A stretch of 64,000 nt of DNA from NCBI RefSeq assembly GCF_051133435.1, contig NZ_JBPGNY010000007.1:33251-97250 (forward strand). The letters are read 5' to 3'. This document shows, one piece after another, positions 45,336 through 53,898 of this stretch. The notes beneath the pieces were generated by a model. It was not told where the DNA came from and searched no databases. It was given only the letters and a program-made list of their open reading frames with translations. The translations under genes and the position numbers were made by a program. Position 1 is the stretch's first letter. Each line of letters opens with the position of its first letter. Source of the stretch: JAAYAO01 sp051133435 (GTDB lineage Bacteria > Actinomycetota > Actinomycetes > Propionibacteriales > Propionibacteriaceae).

Positions 45336-46235
45336 TCAGTCGCGACGGCGGTCGTCCACCGAAGCCTGCTTCTCGACGGGACGTTCGGTGGCCGCCTCAT
45401 CGGTGGACTCGGCCTTGGCGGTGCGGCGGTTCTGCATCCGCAGCATCAGCCACACCACCAGGCCGGCCACCGCGGCCAGCACCAGTAGGAAGACGTAGTC
45501 GGGAATCCCGGCCGCCAGATCGCGCACCCACAGTTCGAAACTCTGCTGGGCGCGGGCGTCCAGCACCCCGGGCAGACCGGCGGTGCCCTCGGTGAGCAGC
45601 ATCAGCACACCCAACGCGATGAAGATCGCACCGCTGACGACCTGCACGACGGTGGTCCTGATCGGCCCGAACTGCAGCGGACGGGGCTTCAGCCAGCCCT
45701 TCGAACCCAGATCGAAGCGGGTCCACAGCAGCGCCAGGATGAACAGCGGCACCACCATGCCCAGCCCCATGAAGGCCAGCAGCACCCCGCCGTACACCGG
45801 GTCGCCACCGAAGGCGGCCACGGCCAGCACCGATCCCAGAATCGGGCCCGAGCAGGCTCCGGCCAGGCCGTAGGAGATACCGAGCAGGTAGACCGCCAGA
45901 CCCGACTTCGCATCCCGGTTACCGGTGCCGATCTTGGGCATCGGCAGCGGCACACCGAGGATCTGCAGAATGCCGAAGCCGATCACGATCAGCGACAACA
46001 CCAGCACCAGGGTGGGCCGGTGTTCGGTGAAGAAGGCTCCCAGGGTCGAGGCGGCGACCCCCAACGGCACCAGGGCGGTCAGCAGACCGAGCAGAAAGAT
46101 GCCGGTGCGGCCCAGCAACTGTCGTGACCCGGTGAAGGCGTAGGCGAAGAAGGCCGGCAACAGCAGTGCGGCACAGGGACTGAGCAGCATGGCGATGCCG
46201 CCCAGAAAGGCTCCGGCGTAACCGATGTCGAACAT
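45336..46235 (-). CDS. CcdA-family thiol-disulfide transporter
   Basis: This 299-residue protein has six to seven helices and the paired redox cysteines of CcdA: one in AMLLSPCAALLLPAFFAYAF and one in SYGLAGACSGPILGSVLAVA. The helix near residue 240 and the charged C-terminal tail are extra. CcdA passes electrons from cytoplasmic thioredoxin across the membrane to extracytoplasmic thiol proteins. It starts 10 bp after the DsbA-like gene, its likely partner. Confidence 0.92.
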   Translation of the reverse strand: MFDIGYAGAFLGGIAMLLSPCAALLLPAFFAYAFTGSRQLLGRTGIFLLGLLTALVPLGVAASTLGAFFTEHRPTLVLVLSLIVIGFGILQILGVPLPMPKIGTGNRDAKSGLAVYLLGISYGLAGACSGPILGSVLAVAAFGGDPVYGGVLLAFMGLGMVVPLFILALLWTRFDLGSKGWLKPRPLQFGPIRTTVVQVVSGAIFIALGVLMLLTEGTAGLPGVLDARAQQSFELWVRDLAAGIPDYVFLLVLAAVAGLVVWLMLRMQNRRTAKAESTDEAATERPVEKQASVDDRRRD

Positions 46236-46245
46236 CGAACCGCCC

Positions 46246-47064
46246 TCAGCCGCGCTTGGCGTCTTCGATGGCCTTGATGAAGTTCTCGGCCGGTTGGGCC
46301 CCGTTGATCACCTGGTAGTTGATGACGAAGAAGGGGGTTCCGCCGATGCCCAGGCTGCGGGCCTGGGTCGCGTCGGCGGTCACGGCCTGCTTGATCTTGT
46401 CGGAGTTGCGGTCGGCGTCGAACTTCTTCATGTCGGCCACCCCGACCTTCTCGGCGATCCGGCGCACATCCTCATCGCTGACGTCGGCATGACCATTGCG
46501 GGGAGCCTCGGCGAAGAGGGCCTCGTGGAACTCCCAGAACTTGCCCTGCTCACCGGCAGCGCGGGCCGCGACGGCCGCGCGCTCGGAGTCGGGGCCGAAG
46601 ATCGGCAGATCGCGGAACTCGATGCGCAGCGTCCCGTCGTCCACGTACTTCTGCAACTGCGGGGCGGTGTCCACCGACCAGACCGCGCAGTAGGGGCAGC
46701 GGTAGTCGGCCCACTCGATCAGCACCACCGGCGCGTCCACGTCACCCTTGGCGGTGTAATCATCGGCCTCGCGGCGGGGGAGCGACTCCAACAGCTTCTT
46801 CAGCTCCGGATCCATCGTGCCGGGGTCGGACGGGGCCTGTTGCTGACCCTCCGGCTGCTGGGGTTGGCCTTGTTCATCGGGCTGCTGAGGTTGCTGTTGC
46901 TGGGGCTCTTCCTGGCCCGCGGGCGCCGGTTCGGCGGTACCGGGGTTGTTGCGGTTGAAGCTCACCAACATCAGGGCCAGCACGACCACGGCCACACCGA
47001 GGACGGCAACCAGCACCCAGGGAAGCTGGGTGGATGAGGTCTTGGAGGGCTGGGACTCGCTCAT
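46246..47064 (-). CDS. Membrane-anchored DsbA-like thiol oxidoreductase
   Basis: This 272-residue protein has one N-terminal helix (PWVLVAVLGVAVVVLALMLV) and a Gln/Pro-rich spacer (about residues 45-80). The thioredoxin-fold domain has the active site WADYRCPYCAVW and the cis-proline loop GIGGTPFFVINY. The CPYC motif suits an oxidase or isomerase of secreted proteins. It precedes ccdA in the same operon, which suggests it is kept in a defined redox state by CcdA. Confidence 0.93.
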   Translation of the reverse strand: MSESQPSKTSSTQLPWVLVAVLGVAVVVLALMLVSFNRNNPGTAEPAPAGQEEPQQQQPQQPDEQGQPQQPEGQQQAPSDPGTMDPELKKLLESLPRREADDYTAKGDVDAPVVLIEWADYRCPYCAVWSVDTAPQLQKYVDDGTLRIEFRDLPIFGPDSERAAVAARAAGEQGKFWEFHEALFAEAPRNGHADVSDEDVRRIAEKVGVADMKKFDADRNSDKIKQAVTADATQARSLGIGGTPFFVINYQVINGAQPAENFIKAIEDAKRG

Positions 47065-47168
47065 GGCAACGACCGTAGCCCAGCAACCAAGCCGATCCCA
47101 AAGCCGCAGAGAGCCTTCTCCGGGGCCGGACGGAACTGTCGGAGGGGCATGGAAGGATGGTTCGCACC

Positions 47169-49730
47169 ATGAGCCTGCTCGACGCGATTCCCGCCCGTCC
47201 CGACCCCGACAGCCTGTACGAGGCGTTCACCGGGTGGGTCGCCGGGGAGGGCATCACCCTCTATCCGCACCAGGACGAGGCCGCGATCGAGCTGTTCACC
47301 GGCAACAACGTGATCGTGGCGACCCCGACCGGTTCGGGCAAGTCGATGATCGCTTTGGCGGCACACTTCGCCGCCCTGGCCGAGAACCGGGTCACCTTCT
47401 ACACCGCCCCGATCAAGGCCCTGGTGTCGGAGAAGTTCTTCGCCCTGTGCTCGGTCTTCGGAGCCGAGAACGTCGGCATGCTCACCGGGGATGCCTCGGT
47501 GAACCCCGATGCCCCGGTGATCTGCTGCACCGCCGAGGTGCTCGCCAACCTGGCCCTGCGCGAGGGCTCGGCCGCCGACATCGGGCAGGTGGTGATGGAT
47601 GAGTTCCACTACTACGCCGAACCCGAGCGGGGGTGGGCCTGGCAGGTGCCGTTGCTGACCCTGCCGCAGGCGCAGTTCGTCCTGATGTCGGCGACTCTGG
47701 GCAACGTCGACCGGTTCATCACCGACCTCACCGCCCGCACCGGACGCGAGACCGCCCACGTCAGCGACGCCGAACGTCCCGTCCCGCTCACCTTCCAATG
47801 GAGTCTCGACCCCCTGCACGAGTTGTTGGACGAACTGGTCAGCACCCGCCAGGTGCCGGCCTATGTCGTCCATTTCACCCAGGCGGCCGCCCTCGAGCGG
47901 GCCAAGTCACTGCTCAGCAGCAAACTGGTCGGCAAGGACGAGCGGCAGGCGATCGCCGACGAGATCGGGGCCTTCCGGTTCACCGCGGGCTTCGGACGAA
48001 CCCTGTCGAAACTGGTGCGCAACGGCATCGGCGTGCACCACGCCGGCATGCTGCCGCGGTATCGGCGGCTGGTCGAACAACTCGCCCAGGCCGGATTGCT
48101 GAAGGTGATCTGCGGCACCGACACCCTCGGGGTGGGCATCAACGTGCCGATCCGCACCGTGGTGTTCACCGGGTTGGCGAAGTTCGACGGCTCGCGCAAC
48201 CGGATCATCCGGGCTCGGGAGTTCCACCAAATCGCCGGACGAGCCGGGCGGGCCGGTTTCGACTCGGCCGGCACCGTGGTCGTCCAAGCCCCCGAACACG
48301 TGATCGAGAACGAAAGGGCGCTGGCCAAGGCCGGCGACGACCCAGCCAAACGCCGCAAGGTGCAACGCAAGAAACCGCCCGATGGGTTCGTGTCCTGGAC
48401 CGAGGAGACCTTCGACAAGCTGGTCGCGGCCGATCCCGAACCGCTGGTGTCGCGGATGCGGATGACCCACTCGATGATCCTCAATGTGATCGAGCGTCCC
48501 GGTAATCCGTTCGACAACCTGCGCTCGCTGGTGCTGGACAATCACGAGGAACGCGCCGGCAAACGCCGCTTGGTCAAGCGGACTGTTTCCTTGGCCCGCG
48601 GACTGTTGGAATCGGGGGTGCTGGTGCGGCTGCCCGAGCCCGACGCCGACGGACGCACCGTGATGCTCGCCGAGGCACTGCAGGACGATTTCGCGCTGAA
48701 CCAGCCGTTGTCGCCGTTCGCCCTGGCGGCCTTCGATCTGTTGGACGCCGAGTCGCCGGACTACGCGCTGGATCTGGTGTCGGTGATCGAGGCGATTCTG
48801 GACAACCCGAACCCGATCCTGTTCGCCCAGCAGCGCAAGGCCCGTGGTGAGGCGATCGCGGAGCTGAAGGCCGACGGCGTCGACTACACCGAACGCATGG
48901 CGATCGTCGACGAGATCTCCTGGCCCAAGCCCTTGGAAGAACTGCTCGAACCGATGCTCGAGGTCTTCGCCACGACGCACCCCTGGGTGGCCGAGGCCGA
49001 GTTGTCGCCGAAGTCGGTGGTACGCGAGATGTACGAGCAGGGGATGGGGTTCACCGACCTGATCAGCCGCTACGAGGTGCAGCGCTCGGAAGGGTTGGTG
49101 CTGCGGTATTTGTCGGATGCCTACCGGGCGCTGCGGCAGACCGTGCCCGAATCGCGGCGCACACCCGAGTTCGACGACATCGTCGAATGGTTGGGCGAGA
49201 CCGTCCGGCAGACCGACTCGTCGCTGCTCGACGAGTGGGAGGCGCTGACCGATCCCGAGCTCGTCGCCGCCCGGGCCGAGGACTTCGCCGCCGGTAAACC
49301 GCCCCCGCCGCCGCGTCCGATCACCGCCCATGAGCGGACGTTCACCACCATGATCCGCAACGCGATGTGGCACCGGGTGCAATTGATCGCCGACGATCGC
49401 TGGGCCGACCTGGGTCGGCTCGAGATCGAAACCGCCGACCGCACCGACCCGCCCGGGGACGTCGTGATGACCCCCGAGGCCTGGGACGACGCCCTCGGCG
49501 CCTACTGGGACGAACACGACGACATCGGCCTCGGCGCCGACGCCCGCGGGCCCGCGTTCTTCCTGGTCACGCCCTGGGACAAGGCCGGACGCGGCTGGAA
49601 CGTGCGGCAAGTGATCGACGACCCGGAAGGCAACCGCGACTGGTCGATTCATGCCGAGGTCGATCTCGACGCGTCCGATTCCGCCGGTGCTCCGGCGTTG
49701 ACCGTGTTGTCCTTCGGTCGGATGGATTAA
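47169..49730 (+). CDS. DEAD/DEAH-type superfamily 2 helicase with DUF3516 C-terminus
   Basis: This 853-residue Ski2/Mtr4-like helicase has Walker A ATPTGSGKSMIAL, motif II VVMDEFHYYAEPERGW, motif III LMSATLGNV, motif IV region VHHAGMLPRYRRLVEQLAQ and motif VI FHQIAGRAGRAGFDSAG. A long C-terminal helical domain of the DUF3516 type follows. It is expected to act on nucleic acid, probably RNA, but the role is unproven. ATG 47169 (MSLLDAIP) is preferred; ATG 47157 would add four residues. McrB starts 18 bp downstream, so a shared transcript is likely. Confidence 0.93.
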   Translation: MSLLDAIPARPDPDSLYEAFTGWVAGEGITLYPHQDEAAIELFTGNNVIVATPTGSGKSMIALAAHFAALAENRVTFYTAPIKALVSEKFFALCSVFGAENVGMLTGDASVNPDAPVICCTAEVLANLALREGSAADIGQVVMDEFHYYAEPERGWAWQVPLLTLPQAQFVLMSATLGNVDRFITDLTARTGRETAHVSDAERPVPLTFQWSLDPLHELLDELVSTRQVPAYVVHFTQAAALERAKSLLSSKLVGKDERQAIADEIGAFRFTAGFGRTLSKLVRNGIGVHHAGMLPRYRRLVEQLAQAGLLKVICGTDTLGVGINVPIRTVVFTGLAKFDGSRNRIIRAREFHQIAGRAGRAGFDSAGTVVVQAPEHVIENERALAKAGDDPAKRRKVQRKKPPDGFVSWTEETFDKLVAADPEPLVSRMRMTHSMILNVIERPGNPFDNLRSLVLDNHEERAGKRRLVKRTVSLARGLLESGVLVRLPEPDADGRTVMLAEALQDDFALNQPLSPFALAAFDLLDAESPDYALDLVSVIEAILDNPNPILFAQQRKARGEAIAELKADGVDYTERMAIVDEISWPKPLEELLEPMLEVFATTHPWVAEAELSPKSVVREMYEQGMGFTDLISRYEVQRSEGLVLRYLSDAYRALRQTVPESRRTPEFDDIVEWLGETVRQTDSSLLDEWEALTDPELVAARAEDFAAGKPPPPPRPITAHERTFTTMIRNAMWHRVQLIADDRWADLGRLEIETADRTDPPGDVVMTPEAWDDALGAYWDEHDDIGLGADARGPAFFLVTPWDKAGRGWNVRQVIDDPEGNRDWSIHAEVDLDASDSAGAPALTVLSFGRMD

Positions 49731-49748
49731 CAATGAGGGAGGCCCAAG

Positions 49749-51863
49749 TTGAGTAATCAACCAGTGCGACGCTGGCTCCTGCTCCGGGAACTGTTGGAGG
49801 TGCTGGAGGAAGCCGACGAACCGATACGCGGGCGTGAGGCGATGGAGCGGGTCGGTCAGCGCCTCCGCGATGAACTCACGGCCTACGAACTGGAACGCGT
49901 CAGTGAAGACGGCGAGCAGACGCGTTGGCAGGTCAACCTCTCTTTTGGCTCGACGGACATGAGGGTTGCCGGTTGGATGACCAAATCGAAGGGGCTCTGG
50001 GCCATCACCGAGGCTGGCCGCCAGGCCTTGCAGGATCATCCGGATGGGGTGGGCCTCGATGCGTTGGCCGCTCGTGGATACCGGCAAGCCCGGCAGAAAC
50101 AGCAGAAACACAATGCGGAACCCAACTACGCCAGAGTGCTCCGCGCGGCGATCGACATCATCGAACCCGGCACCTGGACCACCTACGGCGAGTTGGCTCA
50201 ACTCGCCTCGGTCAATGCCCAAACGGTGGGGAACTTCGCCGGCCGGGACGATGTCGAGAATGCCTATCGAATCCTGAGCAAGGGTGGGGTTCCCTCACCG
50301 GACTTCACGTGGGCCGATGGCCGTACGGGAACCCAGCGCGAGGCACTGGAAGCCGAGGGCGTCGAGTTCGATGAATCCGGGGCCGCCGATGAAGCACAGC
50401 ACGTACGCACTGAAGACCTGCGTGCTTTCTTGGAAGAGAAGGGTGTCCTCGTCAGCCCGACGCGTCGAGGCTGGTTGGTTCGGGGTGCCTCGGTCGACGG
50501 GCAGGACCTCATTCCAGGATGGCTCGCTGATGGCTTCGTCTCACTGCGCGCCACGCGGTTGCGAGAGGTTGCTGCCGGCATCGGTCGGACAGAACTGAAG
50601 GAGATCGTCGACGACGACTACTCGCAGACCTCCTATGCGAGCAAAGCGGCCAAGCTCGACGAATTCCACGCGTTTCTGTCCCGGATGAAGCTCAACGACA
50701 TCGTCGTCACGACCAGCCAGGGCAGGGTGTATCTCGGCACGGTGGTTGGAGAAGCCGAATACAACCGTTCGCCGGATGGTCCGTCGAGTCTGACCCGAGC
50801 AGTCGACTGGGCGCCCAACGGCTATGACCACGCCGATCTGGATGGAGAGATCCAAGGGCGATTGCAGGTGCAGTCCGAGGTGGTCGAGATGACGCAGCAA
50901 CTCGAACTGCTCACCGAGATGCTCGAACGCTCCGAAGAGACCAGCACACCCGAACCCGTGCAGCGCAAGGTCGTCCTGCCCGAGGCCACCGACGAACTGG
51001 CCGAGTCGCTCCACGTGCCGAAGGAGTGGCTCGCCGAATGCATCGAACTGCTGCGCGATCGGCCGCAGTTGATCTTCTACGGTCCGCCGGGCACCGGTAA
51101 GACCTACATCGCCCAGAGACTGGCCGGGCACCTGGCCGGCGACAACGTCCGGCTGGTGCAGTTTCACCCCGGCTATTCCTACGAGGACTTCTTCGAGGGA
51201 TACCGTCCCCAAGCCGACGGAGGCTTCGTGTTGCGGCCCGGTCCGCTGCGCCAAGTGGTCGATGCCGCCCGGGAGAACCCGACGACTCCCCACGTGCTCA
51301 TCATCGACGAGATCAACCGGGGCAACCTGGCGAAGATCTTCGGTGAGCTGTACTTCCTGCTCGAGTATCGCGATGAACCGGTTGATCTGTTGTACGCGAC
51401 CGAAGAGGACAGCGGCTTCACCCTGCCTCGCAATGTCTTCCTGATCGGCACCATGAACACCGCCGATCGTTCCATCGCCTTGGTGGATGCCGCGATGCGA
51501 CGCCGGTTCTCCTTCGTGGCGTTGCATCCCTCGTTGCCGCCGACCGACGAACTGTTGCGCAAGTGGCTGCAAGCGACCGACCGGGACCCTGCGCTCGCCG
51601 ACCTGCTCGATGAACTCAACTCACGCATCGAGGACTCGGACTTCAAGATCGGCCCGTCCTACTTGATGCGCCCGGCCGTCCATCAACCCGGAGGCCTCGA
51701 ACGCACGTGGCGCACCGCGATCCTGCCGCTGTTGGAGGAACACCATTACGGCGACGGCACCGACGTGGCCGGGCGTTATGGTCTGCCGGCGATCCGAGCC
51801 CGGGTGACCCTGCAGGCCGAGCCGGCGGAGGGTTCGAGTGAGCAGCCCGCTGATCCTGCGTGA
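49749..51863 (+). CDS. mcrB: McrB-type AAA+ restriction ATPase with Mrr-N, ATL-like and PUA-like domains
   Basis: This 704-residue protein starts at a TTG with GAGGGAGG six bases upstream. Residues ~8-97 resemble an Mrr N-terminal winged helix (MTKSKGLWAITEAGRQAL). Residues ~125-207 resemble an alkyltransferase-like winged helix: PGTWTTYGELAQLA, then ENAYRILSKGG and REALEAEGVEF, but with no PCHR cysteine. Residues ~235-355 look PUA/EVE-like (LNDIVVTTSQGRVYLGTVVG). The AAA+ core has Walker A GPPGTGKT (445-452), Walker B LIIDEINRGN and the McrB signature MNTADRSIALVD. It should sense modified DNA and drive McrC by nucleotide hydrolysis. Confidence 0.92.
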   Translation: MSNQPVRRWLLLRELLEVLEEADEPIRGREAMERVGQRLRDELTAYELERVSEDGEQTRWQVNLSFGSTDMRVAGWMTKSKGLWAITEAGRQALQDHPDGVGLDALAARGYRQARQKQQKHNAEPNYARVLRAAIDIIEPGTWTTYGELAQLASVNAQTVGNFAGRDDVENAYRILSKGGVPSPDFTWADGRTGTQREALEAEGVEFDESGAADEAQHVRTEDLRAFLEEKGVLVSPTRRGWLVRGASVDGQDLIPGWLADGFVSLRATRLREVAAGIGRTELKEIVDDDYSQTSYASKAAKLDEFHAFLSRMKLNDIVVTTSQGRVYLGTVVGEAEYNRSPDGPSSLTRAVDWAPNGYDHADLDGEIQGRLQVQSEVVEMTQQLELLTEMLERSEETSTPEPVQRKVVLPEATDELAESLHVPKEWLAECIELLRDRPQLIFYGPPGTGKTYIAQRLAGHLAGDNVRLVQFHPGYSYEDFFEGYRPQADGGFVLRPGPLRQVVDAARENPTTPHVLIIDEINRGNLAKIFGELYFLLEYRDEPVDLLYATEEDSGFTLPRNVFLIGTMNTADRSIALVDAAMRRRFSFVALHPSLPPTDELLRKWLQATDRDPALADLLDELNSRIEDSDFKIGPSYLMRPAVHQPGGLERTWRTAILPLLEEHHYGDGTDVAGRYGLPAIRARVTLQAEPAEGSSEQPADPA

Positions 51864-53040
51864 GGGCGGGGGAGCACGCCTGGTCGAGATGCCTGATCGG
51901 GTGGCCGAGGCCTTGGCCGCCGCGAAGGTGCTCGAAGTGGCGCGAACCGGGCGACCGGGGTGGTGGGAGGTTGCTCCGGCCACCCGTGTCGGAGTGGTGA
52001 GCGCCGGTGGCTTTCAGGTCGTGATCCAGCCGAAGATCGGCATCGGCAGGCTGGTCTTTCTGATGGGGTATGCCCTCAAGCCGGGGTTCTGGCGCCCGGA
52101 TTCGGTGCACCTCGACGATGCTGCGGAACTCCCCGAAGCGTTGGCTCAGGCCTTCGTCCGAATGGCCCAACGCGCCCTGGAACAGGGGTTGTTGAAGGGC
52201 TATCAAACCATCGACGACTCCCTACCCGTGCTGCGCGGACGCATCCGTGAAGCTGATCAGTTGCGGCGCCGGTGGGGTCGGAACCTGCCGCTGGAGGTGC
52301 GTTACGACGAATACACCGTGGACATCGCCGAGAACCAGTTGCTGCTGGCCGCTGCGCAGCGACTGCTGCATGTTCCGCGAGTGGGTCGGTCGCATCGCGC
52401 CGGGCTGCAGCGACTGCGAGTGCAGTTGGCGGATGTGACCGCGCCGGTGCGCGGAGATCTGTTGCCGCAGTGGCACCCGAGCCGACTCAACACGCGTTAC
52501 CAGCCCGCTCTGGAACTGGCCGATCTGATTCTCGCCGGCAGGTCATTCGAGCAACGCGTGGGCGGAGTGCTCCTGAGCGGATACCTGATCAACATGGCGA
52601 AGATCTTCGAAGACTTCGTAACGGTCGCGCTGTGCGAAGCACTCAAACCCCGTGGCGGGCGGTCGGCCCTGCAGTACTTGGATTCCCTGGATGTCGATGC
52701 GTCGGTGCCCATCCAACCCGACTTCGTCTGGCAGCAGGAGGGACGAGTTCGGATCGTCGCCGATGCGAAGTACAAGGCGGAGCGGCCCAGTGGATTCCCG
52801 CAAGCCGACCTCTACCAGATGCTGGCCTACTGCACGGCGCTGGACCTGCCGGTGGGGCACTTGGTCTATGCCAAGGGCAACGAGGAAGCCCGCCGGTATG
52901 TGGTGCGTCATGCCGGCATCCAGATCATCGCGCACACCCTCGACCTCGACCTCGCACCGGCCGAACTTCTTGAAGCTGTGAAACGGTTGGCCGGCGGACT
53001 GCTGCCGGCTGCCCGGGAACACCAACCGACTCCGGGCTGA
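51838..53040 (+). CDS. mcrC: McrC nuclease subunit
   Basis: This 400-residue protein overlaps mcrB by 26 bp and starts at GTG 51838. The N-terminal McrC region includes VVIQPKIGIGRLVFLMGYAL. The C-terminal PD-(D/E)XK nuclease has PIQPDFVW (D295), VADAKYK (D309 and K311) and FPQADLYQMLAYCTAL. McrC binds McrB hexamers and cleaves DNA when the McrB domain finds a modified target. The nuclease residues appear intact, so the system is probably active. Confidence 0.9.
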   Translation: MSSPLILREGGGARLVEMPDRVAEALAAAKVLEVARTGRPGWWEVAPATRVGVVSAGGFQVVIQPKIGIGRLVFLMGYALKPGFWRPDSVHLDDAAELPEALAQAFVRMAQRALEQGLLKGYQTIDDSLPVLRGRIREADQLRRRWGRNLPLEVRYDEYTVDIAENQLLLAAAQRLLHVPRVGRSHRAGLQRLRVQLADVTAPVRGDLLPQWHPSRLNTRYQPALELADLILAGRSFEQRVGGVLLSGYLINMAKIFEDFVTVALCEALKPRGGRSALQYLDSLDVDASVPIQPDFVWQQEGRVRIVADAKYKAERPSGFPQADLYQMLAYCTALDLPVGHLVYAKGNEEARRYVVRHAGIQIIAHTLDLDLAPAELLEAVKRLAGGLLPAAREHQPTPG

Positions 53041-53094
53041 ATCCGCGGCGGATACCTCGTTGCAATCGGTGACCACGCCAGCGACCATCGTTCG

Positions 53095-53646
53095 ATGCGA
53101 CTCTTCGTTTCGATCGTTCCCCCGGAGGAGGTACTCACCCAGCTCGACGAGTTCGTCGAGCCGCGCCGACTCGTCGCCGACGGGCCGCGCTGGATCTCGA
53201 AACGCTACTGGCACCTGACCCTGGCCTTCATGGGCAAGGTCGCCGAACGCGACCTGATCGAGGTCGAAGACCGGCTGGCCGAAGTGGCCCAACGAACCCG
53301 GCCCTTCGAGTTGGCTCTGCGCGGGGCCGGGGTCTTTCCCGATCCGACCCGGGCCAAGGTGCTCTGGGCCGGGGTGGACGACGACGGCGCCGAACCGCTG
53401 GCCCAACTGGCGCAGCGCTGCCGCACCGCCGTCGGCCGCGCCGGGGTCAAGGTTGACGGCGCCACCTTTCGGCCACACCTCACCCTGGCCAGGTGGCGGG
53501 TTCCGGTGGAGGCCACCCGCTGGTTGAAGGCCCTGGGCGAATACGAAAGTGTCCCGTGGACCGTCGATTCCTTCGAGCTGGTGCATTCCCAACTCGGCCA
53601 CGCCGGCCCGCCACACTACGAAACCGTCGCCGAGTACCAGCTCTGA
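53095..53646 (+). CDS. thpR: RNA 2',3'-cyclic phosphodiesterase (LigT/2H family)
   Basis: This 183-residue 2H phosphoesterase has both catalytic tetrapeptides, H40-L-T42 in WHLTLAFMG and H128-L-T130 in RPHLTLARW. The length and MRLFVSIVPPEEV opening fit ThpR. It opens 2',3'-cyclic phosphate ends of RNA. It lies 54 bp after mcrC on the same strand. A palindromic repeat separates it from the DNA-repair genes. Confidence 0.93.
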   Translation: MRLFVSIVPPEEVLTQLDEFVEPRRLVADGPRWISKRYWHLTLAFMGKVAERDLIEVEDRLAEVAQRTRPFELALRGAGVFPDPTRAKVLWAGVDDDGAEPLAQLAQRCRTAVGRAGVKVDGATFRPHLTLARWRVPVEATRWLKALGEYESVPWTVDSFELVHSQLGHAGPPHYETVAEYQL

Positions 53647-53685
53647 ACCGGCACGTGCCGCTCTTGCAGGGTTTTGCCGCGCCGC

Positions 53686-53766
53686 CCCTGCTGCAATGTG
53701 CCTGATTTCGGGCAGCAAAGCCGCCATATGGTTTTGCGCGCCAAGAAACGGCCGGTTGCAGCAGGG
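53686..53766. repeat. REP-like palindrome family B, copy 2
   Basis: An 81-bp element with perfect 11-bp ends CCCTGCTGCAA (53686-53696) and TTGCAGCAGGG (53756-53766). The core has GCCTGATTTCGGGC and CATATGGTTTTG. It occupies the 252-bp gap 53647-53898 before the Ada-AlkA gene; nothing else recognisable is there. Confidence 0.85.
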
Positions 53767-53898
53767 CCGCCTCGGCACACCCCCGCGATCGGTCGGCGCC
53801 TCCAGTGCCAGCGGCACCAGGGAGGTTTCGGTCATCCCGGGGGCCACGTTGTCCGATTTCCGCTGGTCAATGCTGTGTCCGACAGGTTCACTGGAGGC

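Noticed and set aside
47907..50222. A 771-codon minus-strand frame opposite the helicase and mcrB
   Set aside because: It spans two real genes on the other strand and has no recognisable domain.
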